Shown in pieces: positions 35,400 through 44,458 of a stretch of DNA of 64,000 bases. Made by a program: the position numbers and the translations under genes. The DNA comes from an uncultured Prevotella sp. (GTDB lineage: Bacteria > Bacteroidota > Bacteroidia > Bacteroidales > Bacteroidaceae), in assembly GCA_902464615.1 (NCBI GenBank), contig CABQKA010000003.1:62001-126000 (forward strand). Reading direction: 5' to 3'. Below the pieces are notes generated by a model. It did not search any database, had not been told where the DNA came from, and saw nothing but the letters and a program-made list of their open reading frames with translations. Position 1 is the first letter of the stretch; each line of letters opens with the position of its first letter.

Positions 35400-37872
35400 T
35401 GCTTCCATAGTACGGAGATTTTTTCAGGTGAGAAATCACAGACATCACCAAAAGACCGTAGCCCGCCACGCCGTCCACCAGGCTGGGTGTCCAGAAGCGT
35501 TCGTCCTCCACCAGGTAGCCGGGATAGTTCATCCAGTCGCTGAAGGACGGGGCCAGGTCCGGCGCCCCGGGGCCTTCGCGACGCAGAATACGGTAACGGA
35601 AGGCGGCACTGAGCGCCGCGGTCTCACTCCCTAAATCCGCCACGATGCGCTCCGCGCAAGCGTCCAACTCGCCCAGTTTCCGGTCAGAGTAGGGGGCGGA
35701 CTGTCCCGTCTGTCCGGCAAACCTAAGCCGCAGCGTGGCGTAAAGCAGCACGCCAGCGATACCCGTAGGCAGGCTTAGGTTCTCCCACGCGGCAAAGTCC
35801 TGCGCTTGGACGGCCGCGTCGATGGCTGACAGGATGTCGTCGATGTCGTCCTCCAAAAGTCTGTGTCCTTTCAGGAAAAGGGCGGCCCAGCCTATACCGC
35901 AGAGGCCGTAGCGAAAATTGAGCGGAAAGCGCCCTTGCAGGACACGTTCGCAAATGTCGCTCCACAGCATCGATGCCGCTTCGTCCCACACCTCGTTTCG
36001 AGAAAAACGGGCGTAGATGCAGAACCACACCATCAGTCCGGCTCTTCCGTTCCACAGCCCATAGTCGTCCGTAGGCAGATTGCCCTTCAGCCAGGCCGCT
36101 ATCCGGGGCAGGTATGCCACGTCCCGTTGACGGATACGCTGTTCCTTTTCCGCAGGCAGGATGTAGTTCCACGCCAACACCTGCGTAAAGGGAACGGTCA
36201 GCACGGATCGGTAATATTGCTTCAACTCGCCGAGTTCGGCACGTCGCGATAGCAGGAGGTTTACCGCTTTGGCAAATGCCGCGGGATTCTTCCTGTGGGC
36301 CACAGCATAGGCCAAGCCGCGCAACGTCGGCGGCAAGAGCAAGGTGGCAATCATCAGGTGGTTGTAAAGTACTTTCTCATTGACATTGGCATAAGGAGCA
36401 GCCGAGCGATAGATGTGTCCGATCTCTACGTCCTTAAGCAGCAGGCAACGGCCGCCTTCCATCCAAACTTTCAAGCTAAGATAGGCCTCGTCGCTCCCGT
36501 AATGAAGCAAGCCTTGCAGTCCGCGTAGCCGCTGCCAATAACGCCGGCTGGCAGCGTAACCCGCACCCAGCACGGCGGCTATGGGAGCGACCGTGCGATC
36601 CGGGAAAAAATCACGGTCGTTCCATTCGATATCGGGCAGAAAACTTTCCTTATTGAAAGGAAGGTAAGCACCATAATACCGGATTCGCCGGCCTCGCGGT
36701 TCAAAGACCCTGCCGTTTTCTTTGTGAAGTATCCTTGTCTGGCAACACAACACGCAACGGTCGTCCGCATCAAGGTGGCACACTATTTTGTCCGCCCACT
36801 CCTTATCGTAAAAGCGCATATGTGCATCAAGCAAAAGGAAGTAAGGCGTTGAGCAAAGACTGACGCCCAAATCGCGCGAGGCGGCCACTCCGCGCCGTTC
36901 CGCGCTGCGGACGTAAACCACATCGTAAGATGCCAAATCCGACTGGTAGTCATAACCATCATAAGAAGCATCGTTAATCACCAGAATATCTACGGAATGA
37001 CCGACAGTCTCCCGCACACTCGCCACAGTATTACGGACTTCCTCTCCTTCATTGAGAAAAGGAATGATGAGCGTCAGGCGGTTATCGCTGGCAGGCATTC
37101 GGAAAGTTGCAAAATCAGTCGGTTTTTCCTGAAAGTTTAGTTTCTGACGTCGGAGGGCATCAGCCTTAATCCGTTCGGCGCAAGCTGTCTGTTCTGCCCG
37201 ATGTTTACGGGTGATCTGGTCTGGCGAAACACGGTATTCGGTCAGTACGCTTTCCAGATTCTCAATTCTCATACCACGAAGCAGCATTTCCATCCATAGC
37301 GCATAATCGTTGGCGTACAGATAGTCTTCGGGAAAGCGCACGTCATACGCATCCAGCCGGGATTTCCTTAGCATTACGGTGGAATTGAACAATTGATTGG
37401 CGCGAAGCATGTCGGCCAGCGTAATGGGCCGGCCGACCACAGCGGGCAAGGCCGTGCGCGACATCTCCCCAAACATCCACACGCCACTGCCTACGGCGTC
37501 TACGTCCGGACGCGCCTCCATAAAATCCCACTCCGTCTGCAAGCGATCAGGTAAAGCCCGGTCATCCGCATCGAGAAAAGCAATGTATCGGCCGCGCGCC
37601 TCGTCCAGCAATGTGTTCTTCGTGGCAATAAAATCGTGGGAACGGCGCAACAGACGAATACGCGGGTCGCGGAAGCTCTCCACGCAGGCACAGGTATTAT
37701 CCGTCGAACCGTCGTCGACGACGAGCAGTTCAAAATCCGTAAAGGTCTGGGCCAGCACGCTTTCCACGCATTCGCCAATGAATGCGGCGGCATTGCGGGC
37801 CGGAACGGCTACCGTGATGGCGGGCCGGACGTCAAGGTTGCGCCCCGGCGTCGTGTTTTCATTGTTTTCCAT
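35392..37872 (-). CDS. Double glycosyltransferase with C-terminal LanC-like domain
   Basis: An 826-residue protein with three parts. Residues about 18-235: a GT2-type glycosyltransferase (ITVAVPARNAAAFIGECVES, LLVVDDGSTDNT, FLDADD). Residues about 262-510: a second GT-A domain (LTLIIPFLNEGEEV, LVINDAS, LLLDAHMRF, then YGSDEAYLSLKVWMEGG and HIYRSAAPY) that resembles polypeptide GalNAc-transferases, including a DxH metal motif. Residues about 600-815: an all-helical region with recurring GxxG turns (LWNGRAGLMVW, YGLCGIGWAALFL, LPTGIAGVLLYA, LVDGVAGYGLLV), as in the LanC barrel, but without the LanC zinc ligands. It is the first gene of the cluster and its stop overlaps the start of the radical SAM gene. 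The obvious inference is glycosylation of the Ser/Thr/Asn/Cys-rich precursor. Confidence 0.8.
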   Translation of the reverse strand: MENNENTTPGRNLDVRPAITVAVPARNAAAFIGECVESVLAQTFTDFELLVVDDGSTDNTCACVESFRDPRIRLLRRSHDFIATKNTLLDEARGRYIAFLDADDRALPDRLQTEWDFMEARPDVDAVGSGVWMFGEMSRTALPAVVGRPITLADMLRANQLFNSTVMLRKSRLDAYDVRFPEDYLYANDYALWMEMLLRGMRIENLESVLTEYRVSPDQITRKHRAEQTACAERIKADALRRQKLNFQEKPTDFATFRMPASDNRLTLIIPFLNEGEEVRNTVASVRETVGHSVDILVINDASYDGYDYQSDLASYDVVYVRSAERRGVAASRDLGVSLCSTPYFLLLDAHMRFYDKEWADKIVCHLDADDRCVLCCQTRILHKENGRVFEPRGRRIRYYGAYLPFNKESFLPDIEWNDRDFFPDRTVAPIAAVLGAGYAASRRYWQRLRGLQGLLHYGSDEAYLSLKVWMEGGRCLLLKDVEIGHIYRSAAPYANVNEKVLYNHLMIATLLLPPTLRGLAYAVAHRKNPAAFAKAVNLLLSRRAELGELKQYYRSVLTVPFTQVLAWNYILPAEKEQRIRQRDVAYLPRIAAWLKGNLPTDDYGLWNGRAGLMVWFCIYARFSRNEVWDEAASMLWSDICERVLQGRFPLNFRYGLCGIGWAALFLKGHRLLEDDIDDILSAIDAAVQAQDFAAWENLSLPTGIAGVLLYATLRLRFAGQTGQSAPYSDRKLGELDACAERIVADLGSETAALSAAFRYRILRREGPGAPDLAPSFSDWMNYPGYLVEDERFWTPSLVDGVAGYGLLVMSVISHLKKSPYYGSNE

Positions 37873-37998
37873 AATAGGATGATTTGCCCTGTAAATATAA
37901 ATAGTTTTTATTTAATAGAGACCGGAATTTGTCGAAATAATGTTTTTTTAACAGGATATAGGTACATACATTGCGCCTCTCTCTCGGCTACGACAAGC

Positions 37999-38061
37999 CT
38001 TAGCCCCGTTTTTCCTGGCCTTAGCCCAGGATTTACGGGCCTTAGCCCAAGGGACGCGCGG
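37999..38061. repeat. Three-unit 21-bp intergenic array (i)
   Basis: Boxes at 37999, 38020 and 38041, in the gap between the glycosyltransferase start and the 3' end of the double esterase gene. The middle unit has CCCAGG in place of CCCCGT, the variant also seen in the rnc tail. Confidence 0.9.
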
Positions 38062-38110
38062 CAATGCGGGAAAAAACGGGCCGCGCGCCCGGAAACGCCA
38101 CTATACGGCA

Positions 38111-38149
38111 CGCCGCCGGGACACACCGCGAAGATGTGCCCCGGCGGCG
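38111..38149 (-). terminator. GC-rich stem-loop after the double esterase
   Basis: A 14-bp arm pairs with one mismatch around a 9-base loop, 22 bases beyond the esterase stop. There is no U tract, so termination is uncertain. Confidence 0.4.
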
Positions 38150-38170
38150 GCCGGAAAGACGGGCGACGGG

Positions 38171-40258
38171 TCAGAAGCGCTCGTCGCGGAAAGTGGAGGC
38201 GGGCAGGCCCGCCGCGTTGACCAGGTTGGCGCGGGTAAAGGGCTGCCAGCCGTAGCGCACGGCACAGGGCGCCGTGACTGCCGGGCTGGAGACTACGACA
38301 GTGCGCCCCTCCACGCGGGCCGAGGCGGGGTGGTAGAGGCCGTCGGGCCCGGCCACCTCGAAGCCGCAGAGCGCCGCGCCGGGCCGGGCGGCCTGCATCC
38401 CTCCCGCCCAACGGAACGAGAGGCGCAGCGCGCCGCCTTCGCGGCGGAAGCCGGCGTAGAGCGGTCCGGAGGGCACTACGGAGGTGCGGCCGTAGGTGTG
38501 GTAGAGGGCGGAGAAGGCCAGCCGCTCGCCGACCTCGCGCTTGCGGCGGGGATGCACGTCGAGCGAATCGCCTACGTCCGACGTCACTGCCATCCACGTC
38601 TGGGGCAACCGTTCGCACAGGCGGCGCTGGCTGTCGCGGAAGTGGGGCCACGAGCGGCGCGGGGCGATGCTCGAAAGCTGCACCACGTAGAAGGGCAGCC
38701 GCGGGGCGGCCCACTGCGCGCGCCAGCTTTCCTCCAAGAGAGGGAAGAGGCGTTCGTGGAGTTCCACGTTGTGCGCGTTCGACTCTCCCTGGTACCACAC
38801 GACGCCGCGTAGCGCGTAGCCTTCCAGCGGGGCGATGCCGGCTTCGAAGAGGTAGGCCGGCTCGTAAGGGTGGCGCTGCAAGGCCGTTTTCTTCCCTTGC
38901 ATGTTCTCTGCGGCGCGCTGGCGCACCCAGGGCTGCGCGTAGTCGCCGTTCGTCCAGTCGTGGAGCATGGCGGGGCGGTGCAGCTCCAGCCGCGCACGGT
39001 CTATCCAGGCTTCGGCGGGCGAGCCGCCTACGGCGTTGCAGAGCACGCCGACGTGGCAGCCGAGGCTGTCGGCCAGCACGCGCGCGAAGTGGAAGCCCAC
39101 GGCCGAGAAGCGCGCCGCCGCGGCGGCGTCGGCACGCGTCCAGCCGCCGGAACGGAAATAGCGCAGGCCGTTGACGGCTTCCAGGACAGAGTCCGGCCAC
39201 GCCACGGCGTCCGTCTCAGCCACGGGCGCCATGTGGTAAAGGTGCACGCGGGAGAGCGTGTCGGCCGCGGCCAGGTCCTCGCGGGCCGTGGCGGCAGAGG
39301 AAAGGGGGAAAGCCATGTTCGACTGTCCGGAACAGAGCCAGACCTCGCCCACCCATACGTCGCGCAGGGTGCGCTGCTCCGCTCCGGCGGAAAAGGAAAG
39401 CTCGTAAGGGCCGCCGGCCGGCTGCGCCGGGAAGCATACCTCCCAACGGCCGCCCGGTCCGTGCGCGCCCGCCGTGTCGGTACGCTCCATGCCGCGGAAA
39501 CGGACGCGGACGGGCGTCCCGGCGTCGGCCGTCCCGTGCAGGCGGATGGCCTGGCCGCGCTGGAGCACCATGCCGTCGCCGTAGGGCTGCGGCAGGCGCA
39601 GTCCGCCATAGCGGCCCGTCAAGGCGCCGTAGACGGTGCGGGCCAGGATGGCTGCCCCCTCGGCGTCGGGATGCAGGGCGTCGGGGAAGAGGTCGGGGCG
39701 GCAGTGGAGCGGCGTGTAGAGGTCGATGAGGCCCACGCCGGCCGTGCGCGCCACCTGGGCGATGCGGCGCTGGATGAGGGCGTGCCAGTCGCGCGTCCCG
39801 CTGTCGAAACGGCGGTGGCCGTGGAAGATGGGCGTCATGAGGCAGACCCAGACGCGCGCCTCCGGGTTGGCGCTGCGGAACGAGTCGATGAGGGCGCGGT
39901 AGTCGGGGATAAAATCGTCGGCCAGCTGCGGCCAGTTGCGCGGGTCGGTATCGTTGAGTCCGAGATGGATGACCACGAGGTCAGCGCGGAAATCCATGGC
40001 GGCCCGGAACTCTGCCGTGCGGACATAAGGGTTGGACCCGTGGGAAAGGAGCGTCGTGCCGCTGTGGCCGAAGTTGCCCACCTCGTAGCCGTCGCCCAGA
40101 AGGCGCTGAAGCTGTGCAGGGTAGGCTTCCGCAGCGCGGTCAGCGACCCCTACGCCGTAAGTCACGCTGTTGCCCACGCAAGCCACGCGGACAGGCTGCC
40201 CCGCCGCGGCCCCGCAGGCCAGCAGCAGGAAAGACAAGAGGAAACATAAATTTTTCAT
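38171..40258 (-). CDS. Exported double esterase: SGNH hydrolase plus sialate O-acetylesterase domain
   Basis: A 695-residue exported protein joining two SGNH-type esterases. After a signal peptide (MKNLCFLLSFLLLACGAAAGQ) the first domain shows VGNSVTYG (Ser), GHSGTT, HLGLNDTD (Asn) and FPDALHPDAEG (catalytic Asp/His). The second, around residues 285-600, is of sialate O-acetylesterase type: VWLCSGQSNMAF (Ser), NAVGGSPAEAWI, GVVWYQGESNAH and SLDVHPRRKREVGERLA. Both domains keep their catalytic residues, so the enzyme probably removes acetyl groups from host or plant glycans at two positions. The Cys near residue 15 is not in a good lipobox. It is followed by rmuC-waaA-gltX upstream on the same strand but probably forms its own unit. 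Confidence 0.88.
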   Translation of the reverse strand: MKNLCFLLSFLLLACGAAAGQPVRVACVGNSVTYGVGVADRAAEAYPAQLQRLLGDGYEVGNFGHSGTTLLSHGSNPYVRTAEFRAAMDFRADLVVIHLGLNDTDPRNWPQLADDFIPDYRALIDSFRSANPEARVWVCLMTPIFHGHRRFDSGTRDWHALIQRRIAQVARTAGVGLIDLYTPLHCRPDLFPDALHPDAEGAAILARTVYGALTGRYGGLRLPQPYGDGMVLQRGQAIRLHGTADAGTPVRVRFRGMERTDTAGAHGPGGRWEVCFPAQPAGGPYELSFSAGAEQRTLRDVWVGEVWLCSGQSNMAFPLSSAATAREDLAAADTLSRVHLYHMAPVAETDAVAWPDSVLEAVNGLRYFRSGGWTRADAAAAARFSAVGFHFARVLADSLGCHVGVLCNAVGGSPAEAWIDRARLELHRPAMLHDWTNGDYAQPWVRQRAAENMQGKKTALQRHPYEPAYLFEAGIAPLEGYALRGVVWYQGESNAHNVELHERLFPLLEESWRAQWAAPRLPFYVVQLSSIAPRRSWPHFRDSQRRLCERLPQTWMAVTSDVGDSLDVHPRRKREVGERLAFSALYHTYGRTSVVPSGPLYAGFRREGGALRLSFRWAGGMQAARPGAALCGFEVAGPDGLYHPASARVEGRTVVVSSPAVTAPCAVRYGWQPFTRANLVNAAGLPASTFRDERF

Positions 40259-40313
40259 ATCGGGAAAGAATGGAATGATGGCGCAAACCGTGCGGCCGCG
40301 GCGCGGGCGGCGG

Positions 40314-41510
40314 TCAGGGCGCGGCGGGGGCAGGGTCGTCAGCGTCGGCAGACTGGAGGGCGGCGGGGATATCCGTGCCGGGCGTCAGGCCCTTTTTCTT
40401 CCAGTCTTCGAGCTGGCTGACGATGTTGCCCCGGCCTGTGTGGAGCTGGCGCTCGGCCTTGTCGTAAAGTTCGGAGAGCTGGTGCAGGCCGCGGCCCATC
40501 TGCACAAAGTTCTGGGCGAAGAGGGCGAATTTCTTGTAGAGCTTTTCCGCCGAAGCGTAGATCTCGCCCACGCTGCGGCGTTGCAGGTCGCTTTGCCAGA
40601 GGTTGTGGGCCAGCTGGAGCGCCATGAGGAGGTTAGTCGGGTTGACCAGGATGACGCGGTCGGCATAGGCGTCGGCAGGCAGCTGGGGGTCGGCGGCCAG
40701 CGCGGCAGCATAGGGTGCCTCGCCGGGGATGAACATGAGGACGTAGCCGATGCTGTCGGGCACCACGGCGGCATAGTCCTTGCGCGAAAGTTCCTTGATG
40801 TGGCGGCGCACGGAGGCGACATGCTCGCGCAACTGGCGGCCCTGTTCGTCGGCCACGTCGGCCGCGGCATACTGCACGTAGGCCGTGAGCGACACCTTCG
40901 AGTCTACGATGACGGCGCGCCCGCCCGGCAAGTGGACCACTACGTCGGGGATGAGCCGGCGGCCGTCGTCGCCCTGCGTCTGATACTGCACGTCGTAGTC
41001 GCGGCCGCGCGTGAGGCCGGCGGCGTCAAGCAGATTGCCCAGCACGGCCTCGCCCCAGTTTCCCTGCAACTTGTTGTTGCCGCGCAGGGCCTGGGCCAGT
41101 TCGCCGGCCTCGCGGCCCACGCTCTCGGCGCGCTCCATAAGGTCCTTGACATAGCGGCCCATGGCGGCGTGGCCGGCTACGAACTGCTCGCGGAAGGTTT
41201 CTATGCTTTTGCCCAAGGGGTCCAGAAGCGACTCGAGCGATTGGAGGTGTTCGGTGCGCAGGGCCTGCCCCTCGCTGCGGGCCAGGTCGCGCGCCACGGC
41301 GCGGAACTCTGCGCGCAGGGCCTGTGCCCCGGCCTCGCGGGCTTCGGCGGCATGGCGGCGCTCCGCATCGAGCCGGGCTTCGGCGGCGGCGGCTTCGCGG
41401 CGGGCCTGTTCGGCCTCACCGCCCAAAGCGCGGCGGGCGCGCAGCAGGCCGGCAAGGTAGCCCGCCGCCGCGGCTGCCGCACACAGCAATATGGTCAGGA
41501 AAACGTTCAT
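40314..41510 (-). CDS. rmuC: DNA recombination protein RmuC
   Basis: A 398-residue RmuC protein, implicated in limiting inverted-repeat recombination and carrying a PD-(D/E)XK nuclease-like fold. An N-terminal membrane segment (MNVFLTILLCAAAAAAGYLAGLL written in part) is followed by a long Ala/Glu-rich coiled coil (about 30-130) and the RmuC core: LQGNWGEAVLGNLLDAAGL, YDVQYQTQ, RLIPDVVVHLPGGRAVIVDSK split over two strands, and FIPGEAPYAAAL. The Asp and Lys of DVV...DSK are the nuclease-fold residues. Start ATG at 41510; a longer version needs a TTG. It lies upstream of the double esterase. Confidence 0.93.
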   Translation of the reverse strand: MNVFLTILLCAAAAAAGYLAGLLRARRALGGEAEQARREAAAAEARLDAERRHAAEAREAGAQALRAEFRAVARDLARSEGQALRTEHLQSLESLLDPLGKSIETFREQFVAGHAAMGRYVKDLMERAESVGREAGELAQALRGNNKLQGNWGEAVLGNLLDAAGLTRGRDYDVQYQTQGDDGRRLIPDVVVHLPGGRAVIVDSKVSLTAYVQYAAADVADEQGRQLREHVASVRRHIKELSRKDYAAVVPDSIGYVLMFIPGEAPYAAALAADPQLPADAYADRVILVNPTNLLMALQLAHNLWQSDLQRRSVGEIYASAEKLYKKFALFAQNFVQMGRGLHQLSELYDKAERQLHTGRGNIVSQLEDWKKKGLTPGTDIPAALQSADADDPAPAAP

Positions 41511-41531
41511 GGCTTGCAAGGTAGCACGGGG

Positions 41532-41594
41532 CTAAGGACCGTCGCCGCGGGCCTTAGCCCCGGCGCGACAGGCCTTAGCCCCGCGCGTGTGGAT
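41532..41594. repeat. Three-unit 21-bp intergenic array (j)
   Basis: Boxes at 41532, 41553 and 41574; the array fills the gap between the rmuC start and the waaA stop and abuts the waaA stop codon. Confidence 0.9.
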
Positions 41595-42812
41595 TTATTG
41601 GAAACAGTGGCGGAAAACGGCGTCGGTCGCACCGGCATTGTCGTGGATATAAGCGCCGGCGGCTTGTCCGGCGCGGCGGAGCGCGGCGGGGTCGGACAGC
41701 CAGCCGTCGACCGTGCGGGCAAAGGCTTCGGCGCCGTCCACCTCGCGGCAGCCGCCGTTGGCCAGCAGCGCCTGCGCCTCCCGGAACTTCTTGTTGTTCG
41801 GACCGATAATGACGGGACAGCCGTAGACGGCGGCTTCGGGCACGTTGTGTATGCCCACGCCGAAACCGCCGCCGACGTAGGCCACCGTGGCGTAGCGGTA
41901 GAGCGACGAGAGCAGGCCGTAGCCGTCGATGATGAGGCACTGGGCCGCGGCGAGGCTTGCGTCCGTGGCCTGCGACAGGCGCACGGCGGGCCGCGTCAGG
42001 GCGGACTCGATGGCGGCCAGATGCTCGGGCGAGACAACGTGGGGAGCGATGATGAGCTTCAGCCCCGGCCGGCTGTTGAAATAGGGCAGGAGAAACGCCT
42101 CGTCGGCGGGCCACGTGCTGCCGGCGACGAGGACAGGCCCGCCGCCACGGGCGAAGGCTTCGGCGCGTGGTTCGGGGCGCGAGGCCTCCATGACGTCGAT
42201 GACCCGGTCGAAGCGCGTGTCGCCCACTACGGTGACGTCCGTCACGCCCAGGCCGGCCAGCAGTTCGCGCGAATGCTCGTTCTGCACGAAGAGGTGGGTG
42301 ATGCGCCGCAGCACGCGGGCGTAGCCGCAGCCGTACCAGCGGAAAAATATCTGCCCGTCGCGGAAGATGCTCGACACGCTGTAAACGGGGATGCCGTGGT
42401 GGTAGAGCACGTCGATGTAGTTGCGCCAGAACTCGTACTTGATGAAGAACACGGCCTCGGGGCGGGCCAGGCGGACAAACTTGCGGGCGTTGAGCGGCGT
42501 GTCGAAGGGGAGGTAGCAGACCACGTCGGCCACGGGATAGTCCTTGCGCACCTCGTAGCCGGAAGGGGAAAAGAAGGTGAGCAGGATTTTGCAGTCGGGC
42601 CGCTCGCGGCGCAGGCGCTCCATGAGGGGGCGGCCCTGCTCGAACTCACCAAGCGAGGCGGCATGGAACCAGACGCAGCGGCCCTCGCCCCGGGCCTGAC
42701 GCAGGATGCGCCAGGCCTCGCGGTGGCCGCGCATCATCTTGCGCGCCTTGGGGTTGAAGAAGGCAACCACATTGGCGCACAGCATATAAAGATAAATAGC
42801 CAGCGAATACAT
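41595..42812 (-). CDS. waaA: 3-deoxy-D-manno-octulosonic acid (Kdo) transferase
   Basis: Adds Kdo to the lipid A precursor at the inner membrane. The 405-residue protein starts with a membrane anchor (MYSLAIYLYMLCANVVAFF) and shows the family landmarks VWFHAASLGEFEQGRPL, LLTFFSPSGYEVRKDYP, EAVFFIKYEFWRNYI, VVGDTRFDRVIDV and the C-terminal YVGGGFGVGIHNVPEAAVYG with GPNNKKFREA. These match bacterial KdtA. It follows gltX on the same strand, 45 bases downstream, so the two are probably cotranscribed. Confidence 0.94.
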   Translation of the reverse strand: MYSLAIYLYMLCANVVAFFNPKARKMMRGHREAWRILRQARGEGRCVWFHAASLGEFEQGRPLMERLRRERPDCKILLTFFSPSGYEVRKDYPVADVVCYLPFDTPLNARKFVRLARPEAVFFIKYEFWRNYIDVLYHHGIPVYSVSSIFRDGQIFFRWYGCGYARVLRRITHLFVQNEHSRELLAGLGVTDVTVVGDTRFDRVIDVMEASRPEPRAEAFARGGGPVLVAGSTWPADEAFLLPYFNSRPGLKLIIAPHVVSPEHLAAIESALTRPAVRLSQATDASLAAAQCLIIDGYGLLSSLYRYATVAYVGGGFGVGIHNVPEAAVYGCPVIIGPNNKKFREAQALLANGGCREVDGAEAFARTVDGWLSDPAALRRAGQAAGAYIHDNAGATDAVFRHCFQ

Positions 42813-42857
42813 GGTAAAGGTTTGGAAGGGGGACAGGTGTGGGAAAGGGGACGCGCC

Positions 42858-44375
42858 TCAGCCCAAAGCGGCCACGGCGCGGCGCATGCGGGCCAGCGTC
42901 TCCTCCTTTCCGAGGAAGGCGGCCAGCTCGTACATGTCGGGGCCTTTGCCCGTCCCGACGAGGCATACGCGCCAGGGATTCCACGGCTTGCGTCCGCCGT
43001 CGGCACACCAGGCCTCGACGGCCGCCTTGATGCCTCCGACGCTGAAGTCGTCAAGCCCTTCGAGCAGGCCGGCCAGCTCTGTCATCTCGGCCGCAGAGCC
43101 TTCCTTCCAGTTTTTGCGGACGAACTTGTCTTCGCGGTCGTAGGCGGCCGGAGCGATGAAGAAAAAGTCGCAGAGCGGCCACAGTTCGCGCACGAAGTTG
43201 ATTTTCTTCATCTTCATCATGCCCACGACGGCCTCCACGCGGTCCATGGGCGCCTCGATGCCGTTCTGGCGCAGGATGCGGTCGAAGCCGGGCGCCAGTT
43301 CGGCGTCGGGCGCGTGCTGTATGTATTCGCGGTTGAACCAAAGCCCTTTCACATAGTCGAAGCGGGCACCGCTCTTGGAGCACTTCGAGAGGTCGAACTG
43401 CGCGACAAGTTCGTCCATCGAAAGGATTTCCTGGTCGGTGCCGGGATTCCAGCCGAGGAGGGCGAGGAAATTGACGACGGCGGCGGGCAGGTATCCGCTC
43501 TCGCGGTATCCGGAGCTGACGGCTCCCGTCGCCGGGTCGTGCCACTCGAGGGGGAATACGGGAAAGCCCAGGCGGTCGCCGTCGCGCTTGGAGAGCTTGC
43601 CCTTCCCGTCGGGCTTGAGCAGGAGCGGCAGGTGGGCGAAGCGGGGCATGGTGTCGGCCCAGCCGAGCGCGCGGTAGAGGAGTACGTGAAGCGGCGCCGA
43701 GGGCAGCCATTCCTCGCCGCGTATGACGTGGGTGATTTCCATGAGGTGGTCGTCCACGATGTTGGCCAGATGGTACGTGGGAAGCTCGTCGGCGCTTTTG
43801 TAGAGCACCTTGTCGTCGAGAATGTCGGACATGACCTTGACGTCGCCCCGAATCATGTCGTCCACGTGAACCTCTTCGCCCGGCTCCACCTTAAAGCGGA
43901 CCACGTACTGCGCGCCTTCCTGCATGAGGCGCTCCACCTCGGCGGCGGGCAGCGTCAGGGAGTTGCGCATCGAGCCGCGGGTGCGGGCGTCGTACTGGAA
44001 GTTGGGCGTGGCCGCGCGGCGGGCGTCGAGCTCTTCGGGCGTGTCGAAAGCCACGTAGGCCCGGCCGGCGTCGAGGAGCTGGCGCACGTAGGTTTTGTAG
44101 ATGTCGCGGCGTTCGGACTGCCGGTAAGGGCCGTGCGGCCCGCCTACGCCGACGCCTTCATCGAAGCGGATGCCCAGCCAGCGGAAGGCTTCGAGGATGT
44201 AGTCCTCGGCACCGGGCACGAAGCGGCTGGAGTCGGTGTCTTCGATGCGAAGCACCAGGTCGCCGCCATGCTGGCGGGCGAAAAGATAGTTGTAAAGGGC
44301 GGTGCGCACACCGCCTATATGGAGAGGTCCTGTGGGACTGGGTGCAAAGCGCACCCGTACTTTTCTTTCGGCCAT
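42858..44375 (-). CDS. gltX: Glutamyl-tRNA synthetase
   Basis: Charges tRNA-Glu (505 residues, class I). HIGH motif: FAPSPTGPLHIGGVRTALYN near residue 19; KMSKS equivalent: GKLSKRDGD near residue 262. EDTDSSR and YQSER-type residues (PYRQSERRDIY) contact glutamate and ATP. C-terminal anticodon-binding helices are present. It is transcribed from the box at 44402-44409 and is followed by waaA. Confidence 0.95.
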   Translation of the reverse strand: MAERKVRVRFAPSPTGPLHIGGVRTALYNYLFARQHGGDLVLRIEDTDSSRFVPGAEDYILEAFRWLGIRFDEGVGVGGPHGPYRQSERRDIYKTYVRQLLDAGRAYVAFDTPEELDARRAATPNFQYDARTRGSMRNSLTLPAAEVERLMQEGAQYVVRFKVEPGEEVHVDDMIRGDVKVMSDILDDKVLYKSADELPTYHLANIVDDHLMEITHVIRGEEWLPSAPLHVLLYRALGWADTMPRFAHLPLLLKPDGKGKLSKRDGDRLGFPVFPLEWHDPATGAVSSGYRESGYLPAAVVNFLALLGWNPGTDQEILSMDELVAQFDLSKCSKSGARFDYVKGLWFNREYIQHAPDAELAPGFDRILRQNGIEAPMDRVEAVVGMMKMKKINFVRELWPLCDFFFIAPAAYDREDKFVRKNWKEGSAAEMTELAGLLEGLDDFSVGGIKAAVEAWCADGGRKPWNPWRVCLVGTGKGPDMYELAAFLGKEETLARMRRAVAALG

Positions 44376-44401
44376 GATTTAATAAATTTTTGTTACGATT
44401 G

Positions 44402-44409
44402 CAAAGGTA
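44402..44409 (-). promoter_or_regulatory. -7 box for gltX
   Basis: TACCTTTG on the minus strand, 27 bases before the gltX ATG. Confidence 0.65.
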
Positions 44410-44458
44410 ACGCTTGCGTGCCGAAGCGCAAAACGAAACAGAGGCAAAATCGCCATCA

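Noticed and set aside
35392..37872. A functional lanthionine cyclase in the GT/LanC-like protein
   Set aside because: The zinc-binding Cys and Cys-His pair of LanC are absent, and no LanB/LanM-type dehydratase lies nearby.
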